Source of the DNA: Bacteroidales bacterium
GTDB lineage: Bacteria > Bacteroidota > Bacteroidia > Bacteroidales > WCHB1-69
Assembly (NCBI GenBank): GCA_017633255.1
Contig: JAGBPS010000038.1
Location: 1 to 39,126 of the forward strand
DNA: 39,126 nt
Direction: 5' to 3'
This document shows positions 33,501 through 39,126 of the stretch, in pieces. The position numbers and the translations under genes are program-made. Each line of letters opens with the position of its first letter. The stretch's first letter is position 1. The notes beneath the pieces were generated by a model. That model was not told the origin of the DNA, made no database searches, and saw only the letters and a list, made by a program, of their open reading frames with translations.

Positions 33501-34052
33501 TCTTGGATCGGCAGGACATAGCGCATTATAATACGGACTTTGCGACCACGTACTGCTAATCAGAGGTTCCACAATGACATTGCGACTATGATTCCTGGTC
33601 TGTTGACGCAACGTTTCCCATTGGCCTGTCACCGACGCAGGTGCCTCTATCTGCCGGCGTGCAATTTCATCCATCTGCTCTTGATATTCTCCCAAGAGGA
33701 ATGCCACATTCGAAGGCATCTGCTGTCCATCAAACACCGAGGAGGTAGAATAGGCCAAAATAGGGGTCACACGACTGTCGGCGGCCACAATCACAAAGCC
33801 CTCTTGTCCGATATTGACAATGTAATAATAGTCACGTTCCAGCCAACGTGTGCCTTCCTGACGCATACCCTGTCCTTTATAAACAATGACAGGTTCCCCC
33901 ATCGAACGGGAAGTTTCGGGTGATATACCTCGGAAAAAATTATAAGCCGCCATCTTGGCAGTTGTCGTATCCACAGGTTCCGCTTTCAAGGAATGAACAG
34001 CTATCGCCATGATCAATCCTAACGCTACTAAATACTTTACTTTCAGTTTCAT
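30594..34052 (-). CDS. C10 (streptopain-type) cysteine protease with 51-aa repeats and type IX sorting domain
   Basis: From ATG 34052, 1152 aa: signal peptide (ALGLIMAIAVHSLKA), an I69-type propeptide (about 25-160; YYYIVNIGQEGFVIVAAD), and the protease with catalytic C194 (AGCTAVAMGQIMRYW), H343 (SIHAFVCDGYD) and HMNWGWGG. A jelly-roll-like region follows, then six tandem repeats of about 51 aa (about residues 758-1068) with the pattern CDS-x2-W-x-D/N-G-x-TYTES ... GCDS, and a type IX sorting tail (VVYPNPSRGTISI ... GLYLLQL) in the last 84 residues. Expected to be exported by T9SS and attached to or released from the cell surface. The frame extends to 34091, but a TATCTTTGC box at 34077-34085 supports 34052. 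Confidence 0.93.
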   Translation of the reverse strand: MKLKVKYLVALGLIMAIAVHSLKAEPVDTTTAKMAAYNFFRGISPETSRSMGEPVIVYKGQGMRQEGTRWLERDYYYIVNIGQEGFVIVAADSRVTPILAYSTSSVFDGQQMPSNVAFLLGEYQEQMDEIARRQIEAPASVTGQWETLRQQTRNHSRNVIVEPLISSTWSQSPYYNALCPADPRSESGHAVAGCTAVAMGQIMRYWRHPEHGVGSHSYVANNSSMGENFGDYGTLSADFENTYYDYDNMPDSLTANSTPAQINAVATLLYQCGVSLDMAYGVTSSSAVFALVRDALEDYFNYYQPVHVYRSVYSSVSWRSMMMGELDHLRPIFYTGAGTSSIHAFVCDGYDSQGYFHMNWGWGGYADGYYMLSNLNPDLDSYNTSQSAIINIEIEPQSLMVSNEELDFFEEEGVPAEIQQFGVQTINIDSAIRVSVTGNFKVSTDATHFVSYLTLPATGGTVYVKYNPVLQQAHYERGNVTVTTGSSWDTVRLVGVSYYPECNTPLNFSAVQGDIDTDTNQVLLTWQPAVPDVVYASWDSIPQSSFGDNADYTIIQMHRMAISDLYPFHRHRLTHLSFIADSLATEYRLLVYTGGRISDHGRVMNPGTLILDQPVDMASLTPGAWNTVELSSPLVIDASQELWYGLYVSAPANSSAMVTGGLESVQFKGNIYGYYYEGDVFWYPYNRNFVMKARVDNPFVQYEVYRDGLPLAVPVTGYVYADYPPEYAHYLYEVRATWNDLCSGGASQMVNFRQPCHVQNVADTVTTCDSYVWRDSVTYTESGVYLYDYYDEEECEHVDTLYLTVKKSSSYTDLIVACDSIQWIDGVTYTESIWGPEVVLTNAVGCDSIVTLRLIIMHSAVEVDSVTVCDSLVWFDGNTYTESIYGPTVSFTDVVGCENATLILNLTVLSSSSSIDTVYACDSYTWQNGVTYTESTDAPTIVYTNAVGCDSVVTLHLTVYHSVVVVDEQVVCDSLIWIDGVKYTESTNFPRMEYTSSQGCDSIVKLNLTVNYSTSFVDSVQAEAPYTWRDGITYYESIDGPTIIWENAAGCDSVVILHLEIVTSVESYGKQSQIVVYPNPSRGTISIKLPEDLTASAVEARLYDLYGKLLQRQLLQTDNPVMDLSRYAQGLYLLQLYQQNQLIGTAKISKLN

Positions 34053-34073
34053 ATCTTTTATTTGAAAAAAATT

Positions 34074-34107
34074 CTTGCAAAGATACAACATATTTTTGTA
34101 TTTTTGC
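34074..34107 (+). promoter_or_regulatory. Promoter of the FKBP-rnr unit
   Basis: CTTG at 34074-34077, 21-nt spacer, TATTTTTGC at 34099-34107. The leader to the ATG at 34268 is about 155 nt and contains only an 18-codon ORF (34128-34184) with no further support. Confidence 0.6.
34077..34085 (-). promoter_or_regulatory. -7 box (TATCTTTGC) for the C10 protease
   Basis: Minus-strand TATCTTTGC, 25 nt before the ATG at 34052; it overlaps the region of the divergent fkp promoter. Confidence 0.6.
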
Positions 34108-34267
34108 AGTTTATAAAGCTCTGAACTATGAACAACTCAAGCGGAATAACTCTCAGGGAGGAATCTTTCCCAAACGCAGTTTAAACCTTTCACTGACAAT
34201 AGGATTCTATGACATTCGACCAAAACTTTCACTTATCAGATATCAACAAATAAAAAATAAACAAACA

Positions 34268-34939
34268 ATGAAAAAGACCTTTATCGTATGCCTATTGGCA
34301 ACATTTATTGGAATCAGTAGTAACATTAAAGCACAAGAGACTATGACACAAGAAGAAAAAATCAGCTACGCATTGGGAGCCAATATCGGCGAAAGTTTCA
34401 AACAACAGGGAATAGAAGTTCAGAAAGACAAATTTTTCCAAGGATTTAACGACGGCATTGCCGGAAAAAACCAATTCACCCAAGCAGAAATGCAGCAGAT
34501 TTTTGAAGAATTTCAGAAAATGATGCAGCAAAAACAGAACAGCATGGTGGATGAAGAAAAAGCCAAGGGTGCAGCCTTTTTAGCTGAAAACAAGAAGAAA
34601 GACGGTGTGGTTGAAACCGCTTCCGGTCTGCAGTATAAAGTGGTGAAGATGGGAACCGGCGCCAAACCGAGTGCTACCGACAAAGTAAAAGTCCACTACC
34701 ACGGCACTTTGATTGACGGCACCGTTTTCGACTCCTCTGTAGAACGTGGCGAACCTATCACTTTCGGTCTGAACCAAGTGATTGCCGGTTGGACAGAAGG
34801 CGTGCAGCTGATGCCCGTCGGTTCCAAGTTCATCTTCTACATCCCCTCTAATCTGGCATACGGTGACCGTGCTGCTGGCAGCATCAAACCTGGTTCAACC
34901 CTGATTTTCGAGGTGGAATTACTGGATATTGAAAAATAA
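34268..34939 (+). CDS. FKBP-type peptidyl-prolyl isomerase, Mip-like, exported
   Basis: A 223-aa protein: signal peptide (TFIVCLLATFIGISSNIKAQ), an N-terminal dimerisation domain (about 26-110; ISYALGANIGESFKQQGIEV) and an FKBP domain (about 125-223) with VHYHGTLIDGTVFDSS, GWTEGVQLMPVGSK and IPSNLAYGDRAAGSIKPGST. It catalyses proline isomerisation during folding of exported proteins. RNase R follows 12 nt downstream, so both are likely on one transcript. Confidence 0.94.
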   Translation: MKKTFIVCLLATFIGISSNIKAQETMTQEEKISYALGANIGESFKQQGIEVQKDKFFQGFNDGIAGKNQFTQAEMQQIFEEFQKMMQQKQNSMVDEEKAKGAAFLAENKKKDGVVETASGLQYKVVKMGTGAKPSATDKVKVHYHGTLIDGTVFDSSVERGEPITFGLNQVIAGWTEGVQLMPVGSKFIFYIPSNLAYGDRAAGSIKPGSTLIFEVELLDIEK

Positions 34940-34988
34940 AATCATCGAAGATTGAAATCTGACAATTTAGGCAATAAAATCATCGAAG
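34935..34988. repeat. 16-nt direct repeat across the FKBP-rnr junction
   Basis: AATAAAATCATCGAAG occurs at 34935-34950 (holding the FKBP stop) and again at 34973-34988 (inside rnr), period 38 nt. Confidence 0.7.
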
Positions 34989-37108
34989 TGCTCTCGCGCG
35001 GCAACGCGGGGGCCAAATACAACTACAAACAGATTTCCGCCAAAGCTGGTGTTTTTGACAAGCAGGGGCGGGAGAAAATCAAAGAAATCATCGAGGATTT
35101 TGTGGAGGCCCGCATCCTGCTGAAAGCCGGCCGCGGTCACTACAAAATCAACCCAAAATACCTTAGCAAAGAGACCACCGGCCGCAACTACGTCATTGGA
35201 AGACTGGAGATGAAGGCCGGTGGTTCGGCTTTTGTTGTCAACGAAAAACGAGCTGCCGAAGCAAATGCTGAGGATGAGGACATCTTCGTGGCCGACGGCA
35301 ACTTGGGCAATGCCCTGCACAACGACCTGGTCAAGGTAATGGTTTTCCCTTCCCGTAAAGGAAAAAGACCTGAGGGACAGGTGGTTGAAATCATCGAGCG
35401 CAGCCAGAAACAGATTGTGGGCAACCTGCACATCAACAAAGGTATCGCCTACTTTGTTGCCGACAACCCCAACTTCCGCCGCGATGTGCTCATCCCCGGA
35501 CGAAGCCTCAAAGGGGCTCGCAACGGCGACAAGGTGGTCATCCGCATTGTGGACTGGGAAGCAGGTACCCGCAGCCCGCTGGGCGAGGTCATCCATGTTT
35601 TGGGCAAGCCCGGCGACAATGAGGTGGAGATGCAGGCCATCCTCGCCGACAACGACTTTCCCCTGGGTTTCCCCGAGAATGTGGAACAGGAAGCCGCCAA
35701 AATCGACAGTCGCATCAGCGAGCAGGAAATCCTGCGCCGCCGTGATTTCCGCCAAGTCACCACCTTCACCATCGACCCCGCAGACGCCAAGGACTTCGAC
35801 GATGCCATCTCCTACGAGAAACTTGACAACGGACTGCACCGCGTGGGCGTTCATATCGCGGATGTTTCTTTCTACGTGAAACCCGACAGCGACATTGACA
35901 AGGAAGCCTATCTTCGTGGCACTTCCGTATATCTGGTGGACCGTACCATCCCCATGTTGCCCGAAGTGCTGTGCAACAACCTCTGCTCACTGCGTCCTAA
36001 CGAGGACAAGCTCTGCTTCAGCGCCGTCTTCGACCTCGATGACAACGCCAAGATACATAAGGAATGGTTTGGTCATACGGTCATCAACTCCGACCGCCGT
36101 TTCAACTATGACGAAGTGCAGGAGATCATTGAGCAGAAGCAAGGCGAGATGAGCGATGTCATTTTGCAGTTGCACCATCTGGCACAAATTCTGCGTAAGA
36201 AACGTTTCGACAACAACGCCATCAATTTCGAGACCGAAGAGGTGAAATTCAAACTGGATGAGAACAGCAAGCCCATAGGTGTTTATCTGAAAGTGCAGAA
36301 AGAAGCTAACTTCTTGATTGAAGAGTTGATGCTGCTGGCCAACCGCCGTGTGGCGGAGAAAGTGGGCAAACGTACCGCTCGTCAGCTGCCCCGCACTTTT
36401 GTGTTCCGTGTGCACGACGAACCTATGAGCGACAAGTTAGAGACTTTCAAGAACTTTGTCCATAAATTGGGTTACGAGCTGAAAACCAGCAGCCACAAGG
36501 CCTTCACCAACTCCATGAACCAAATGTTCGAGCAGGTGAAGGACAGCAACGAGTACAACATGCTCAGCAAGCTGTCGATACGCATCATGGCAAGGGCCGT
36601 CTATTCCACCGACAACATCGGGCATTACGGACTGGCCTTCCCCTACTACACCCACTTCACCTCCCCCATCCGCCGCTACCCAGATCTGATGGTGCACCGC
36701 CTGCTTGACCAATATTTAGCCGGCAAGCCCTCGGTCAACAAAAGCCAGTACGAGGAATACTGCCAGCACTGCTCGCAGATGGAACAGAAAGCCACTGACG
36801 CAGAACGCAAGTCGGTGAAATTCAAGCAAGCCGAGTATTTGGCCGACAAGATCGGACAGGTTTTCGACGCCACCGTGTCAGGCATCTCCAAATGGGGCGT
36901 TTATGCAGAATTGGACGAGTCGAAATGCGAGGGCATGATTCCCATGCGCACCTTCGACGACGACTTCTATTATATTGACGAAGACAACTACACCTTGGTG
37001 GGCCTGCATCACGGCCACGACATCCGCTTCGGTGACAGCATCAAAGTTCGGGTGGTGGAAGTGGACCTGCTGAGGAAGCAAATGACGTTTGAGAGAGTTG
37101 ACAATTGA
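34952..37108 (+). CDS. rnr: Ribonuclease R
   Basis: A 718-aa 3'-5' exoribonuclease that degrades structured RNA. Domains: N-terminal winged helix (IIEDFVEARILLKAGRGHY), two cold-shock domains, the RNB catalytic domain with the metal-binding aspartates in DPADAKDFDDAIS near residue 275 and YTHFTSPIRRYPDLMVHR, and a C-terminal S1 domain (GVYAELDESKCEGMIPM). The start is a TTG at 34952: no ATG lies between the upstream in-frame stop and the conserved region. The lysine-rich tail of some RNase R proteins is missing, which is common in Bacteroidetes. Confidence 0.94.
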   Translation: MKSDNLGNKIIEVLSRGNAGAKYNYKQISAKAGVFDKQGREKIKEIIEDFVEARILLKAGRGHYKINPKYLSKETTGRNYVIGRLEMKAGGSAFVVNEKRAAEANAEDEDIFVADGNLGNALHNDLVKVMVFPSRKGKRPEGQVVEIIERSQKQIVGNLHINKGIAYFVADNPNFRRDVLIPGRSLKGARNGDKVVIRIVDWEAGTRSPLGEVIHVLGKPGDNEVEMQAILADNDFPLGFPENVEQEAAKIDSRISEQEILRRRDFRQVTTFTIDPADAKDFDDAISYEKLDNGLHRVGVHIADVSFYVKPDSDIDKEAYLRGTSVYLVDRTIPMLPEVLCNNLCSLRPNEDKLCFSAVFDLDDNAKIHKEWFGHTVINSDRRFNYDEVQEIIEQKQGEMSDVILQLHHLAQILRKKRFDNNAINFETEEVKFKLDENSKPIGVYLKVQKEANFLIEELMLLANRRVAEKVGKRTARQLPRTFVFRVHDEPMSDKLETFKNFVHKLGYELKTSSHKAFTNSMNQMFEQVKDSNEYNMLSKLSIRIMARAVYSTDNIGHYGLAFPYYTHFTSPIRRYPDLMVHRLLDQYLAGKPSVNKSQYEEYCQHCSQMEQKATDAERKSVKFKQAEYLADKIGQVFDATVSGISKWGVYAELDESKCEGMIPMRTFDDDFYYIDEDNYTLVGLHHGHDIRFGDSIKVRVVEVDLLRKQMTFERVDN

Positions 37109-37275
37109 AAAAACTGAAAACTGAAAACTGAGAACTGAAAGTTAAGAATTCAAAATTCAAAATCCAAAATCCATAACATCCTAACCTTCCTAACCTTCTA
37201 ACCCTCCTAACCATTAAACTCTAAACATTAAACACTATTTACTATTCACTAACCCCTAACCCCTAATCACTAAAA
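37109..37275. repeat. Heptad-repeat block between rnr and dtd
   Basis: ACTGAAA, ACTGAAA, ACTGAGA, ACTGAAA; then ATTCAAA/AAAATCC units; then 8-nt CCTTCTAA-type units; then ACTCTAA/CCCTAAC phrases up to the dtd ATG. Confidence 0.7.
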
Positions 37276-37279
37276 CCTA

Positions 37280-37720
37280 ATGAAAATCGTCCTTCAACGT
37301 TGTAGCAGAGCCGAAGTGCGAATCGACGGAGAAACCGTGGGTCGCATTGGCACAGGCTTTGTCATTTTGGTAGGTATCACCCACAGCGACACCCGTGAAG
37401 ACGCTGATTTTCTGGCCAAAAAGGTGGCGGGGATGCGGGTTTTCGAAGATGCGGAAGGCAAGATGAACCTGTCATTGGCAGAGGTTGGTGGGCGGATTCT
37501 CAGCATCTCGCAATTTACCCTGTACGGCAATGCCCGCAAGGGCAACCGCCCCAGTTTTATCGAAGCGGCTCGCCCCGAAGTGGCGGAACCTCTGTACAAC
37601 TATTTCAACCAGGTGTTGCGCGAACAATACGGATTGCATGTGGAAACTGGCCGTTTCGGCGCCAACATGCAGGTAGACTTTGTGAATGACGGGCCAGTGA
37701 CGATAATAGTTGATAGTTAA
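37280..37720 (+). CDS. dtd: D-aminoacyl-tRNA deacylase
   Basis: Hydrolyses D-amino acids wrongly attached to tRNA, and Gly-tRNA(Ala). The 146-aa protein has both family active-site motifs, SQFTLYG near residue 76 and NDGPVTI near residue 137, and begins with [13 protein letters not shown]. Length is normal. It is enclosed by two heptad-repeat blocks, with no promoter box visible. Confidence 0.95.
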   Translation: MKIVLQRCSRAEVRIDGETVGRIGTGFVILVGITHSDTREDADFLAKKVAGMRVFEDAEGKMNLSLAEVGGRILSISQFTLYGNARKGNRPSFIEAARPEVAEPLYNYFNQVLREQYGLHVETGRFGANMQVDFVNDGPVTIIVDS

Positions 37721-37945
37721 CAGTTGACAATTCAAAATCCAAAATCCAAAATTCAAAATCCAGAACCTCCTAACCATCCTAACCATCCTAACCATCCTAA
37801 CCATCCTAACCATCCTAACCTCCTAACCTTCTAACCTTCTAACCTTCTAAACATTAAACTCTAAAACCTAAACTCTAAACACTAAAACCTAAACACTAAA
37901 CACTAAACCCAGCTCACTAACTCACTAGCTCATAGCTCAATAGCT
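37721..37945. repeat. Largest heptad/nonamer repeat block, before glmS
   Basis: AAAATCC units, then five 9-nt CCATCCTAA units, 8-nt CCTTCTAA units, about nine 7-nt ACTCTAA/ACACTAA/AACCTAA units, and 7-8-nt GCTCAATA units. It fills nearly all of the 267-nt gap. Confidence 0.75.
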
Positions 37946-37987
37946 CAATAGCACATTAAAAACCATAATCATAAAAAACAAAAAACT

Positions 37988-39126
37988 ATGTGTGGAATCG
38001 TAGGTTATATCGGAAATCGGGAGGCGTATCCCGTACTGATGAAAGGTTTACATCGCTTGGAATATCGAGGATATGACAGTGCAGGTGTAGCGCTCATCAA
38101 CACCAATGGACAACTCAATGTCTATAAAGCCAAAGGAAAAGTGGCTGAATTGGAAGCATTTGTCACCGACAAAGACGTCAGCGGCAACATTGGCATCGCC
38201 CATACCCGCTGGGCCACCCACGGTGAGCCCAACCAGGTGAACGCCCATCCCCACTATTCAGAATCCGAACAGCTTGCGATTATCCACAATGGTATCATCG
38301 AGAACTACGCAGTGTTGAAAGAGGGTCTCATGAAACACGGCTACAACTTCCGTTCCACCACCGACACCGAAGTGCTGATCCAGCTCATTGAATACACCAA
38401 GCACACCTCTCAAGTGGACTTGCCCACAGCAGTACAATTAGCACTGAACCAAGTGGTTGGAGCCTACGCGATTGCCGTTTTGGACCGCCAAAACCCCGAC
38501 ATGATTGTGGCCGCCCGTAAAGGCAGTCCGCTGGTGGTCGGTGTTGGCGATGGTGAGTTCTTCTTGGCCTCTGACGCCACTCCTATCGTGGAATATACTG
38601 ACAAAGTTATATACGTAGGCGACGAAGAGGTGGTGGTACTGGAACGTGGCAAAGAGCCTTCCATCACCACTATCACCAATGTCAAAAAGACTCCTGAAAT
38701 CCAAAAACTGGAGCTCACCTTGAACCAGCTGGAAAAAGGCGGTTATCCGCATTTCATGCTGAAGGAAATCTTCGAACAGCCACAGACCCTGCGCACCTCA
38801 ATGAAAGGACGTGTCAATGTGGAGGCCAACCACATCGCTTTGTCCGGTTTTATCGATAACCGCGAACGTTTCCTGAATGCCAAGCGTATCATCATCACCG
38901 CCTGCGGTACCTCTTGGCATGCCGGCCTGATCGCCATGTACGCCATCGAAGAGTTCGCCCGTATCCCCGTGGAGGTGGAATACAGCAGCGAGTTCCGTTA
39001 CCGCAAGCCGGTCATCCACAAAGACGATGTGGTGATTGCCATTTCGCAATCCGGTGAGACCGCCGACACCCTGGCAGCCATCCAACTGGCGAAAGAAGCC
39101 GGTGCCTTCATTTTCTCCATCTGCAA
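37988..39126 (+). CDS. glmS: Glutamine-fructose-6-phosphate aminotransferase (partial, 3' end outside window)
   Basis: Makes glucosamine 6-phosphate, the entry to peptidoglycan and LPS amino sugars. The first 379 residues are present. The start MCGIVGYIG exposes Cys2, the glutaminase nucleophile; HRLEYRGYDSAG, HTRWATHGEP and HNGIIENY are class II glutaminase motifs. The first SIS domain begins near residue 290 with ITACGTSWHAGL and continues ISQSGETADTL. The frame is open to the window edge. No glmS ribozyme-like sequence is visible upstream, only the repeat block. Confidence 0.95.
   Translation, partial: MCGIVGYIGNREAYPVLMKGLHRLEYRGYDSAGVALINTNGQLNVYKAKGKVAELEAFVTDKDVSGNIGIAHTRWATHGEPNQVNAHPHYSESEQLAIIHNGIIENYAVLKEGLMKHGYNFRSTTDTEVLIQLIEYTKHTSQVDLPTAVQLALNQVVGAYAIAVLDRQNPDMIVAARKGSPLVVGVGDGEFFLASDATPIVEYTDKVIYVGDEEVVVLERGKEPSITTITNVKKTPEIQKLELTLNQLEKGGYPHFMLKEIFEQPQTLRTSMKGRVNVEANHIALSGFIDNRERFLNAKRIIITACGTSWHAGLIAMYAIEEFARIPVEVEYSSEFRYRKPVIHKDDVVIAISQSGETADTLAAIQLAKEAGAFIFSIC

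Noticed and set aside
34128..34184. 18-codon leader ORF before the FKBP gene
   Set aside because: Ordinary composition, no codon run, no attenuator hairpin; likely chance.
37472..37813. Minus-strand protein with MVR repeats
   Set aside because: It is the translation of the 9-nt intergenic repeat and the antisense of dtd, not a gene.
37768..37860. CRISPR-like tandem repeats
   Set aside because: Units are 8-9 nt in direct succession with no spacers and no cas genes; they belong to the heptad/nonamer intergenic repeats.
37721..37987. glmS ribozyme or riboswitch upstream of glmS
   Set aside because: The whole spacer is low-complexity repeats; none of the conserved ribozyme core is recognisable.

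Overview
The window looks like a chromosomal segment of an anaerobic Bacteroidota, most likely Bacteroidales. The evidence is the TAnnTTTGC promoter boxes (the Bacteroidetes -7 element) seen before many genes, a C10 protease with a type IX secretion sorting tail, TonB-dependent receptor and DUF4249-like surface genes, a clostridial-type lysine 2,3-aminomutase, and the PyrK/PyrD class 1B (NAD-linked) dihydroorotate dehydrogenase. There is no sign of phage and no complete insertion sequence.

Layout. 1-2307 (minus): a truncated GLUG-type surface protein and a membrane-anchored AraC regulator. 2491-8021 (plus): kamA, kdsD and a partial F1 operon atpH-atpA-atpG with its own terminator. 8171-9862: a SulP anion transporter. 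9967-10908 (minus): an Rpn/PD-(D/E)XK recombination-promoting nuclease. 10909-15702: an AT-rich island with a strong promoter, a 130-nt near-palindrome and seven small secreted-protein genes (one interrupted by an amber codon), five of them preceded about 10 nt upstream of the ATG by copies of one leader element. 15703-19101: a GH78 alpha-L-rhamnosidase with an unexplained C-terminal domain. 19177-21989: pyrF, pyrK, pyrD. 22034-23911 (minus): a beta-barrel protein and a lipoprotein. 24009-27550: a Cys/His-rich secreted protein, a TonB receptor and an HMA-type protein, read here as a metal-handling set. 27768-30406: HU, a convergent tRNA-Leu(CAG), yraN and a comM homologue. 30594-34052 (minus): a large C10 protease. 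34268-39126 (plus): an FKBP isomerase, RNase R, D-aminoacyl-tRNA deacylase and the start of glmS.

Two features stand out. (a) The island at about 11260-15290 looks like a small cassette array: paralogous signal-peptide proteins, shared leader elements, no recognisable internal promoters, and an Rpn nuclease next door. I do not recognise it as a described system. (b) Most other intergenic spaces are filled with degenerate 7-nt (sometimes 8-9-nt) tandem repeats, like the STRR repeats of heterocystous cyanobacteria. They are missing from the island, and one block appears to have been absorbed into the AraC gene as an acidic linker.

Several start codons were moved downstream because the longest open frame begins inside or upstream of a TAnnTTTGC promoter box (pyrF, yraN, the barrel protein, the C10 protease, probably the AraC regulator).
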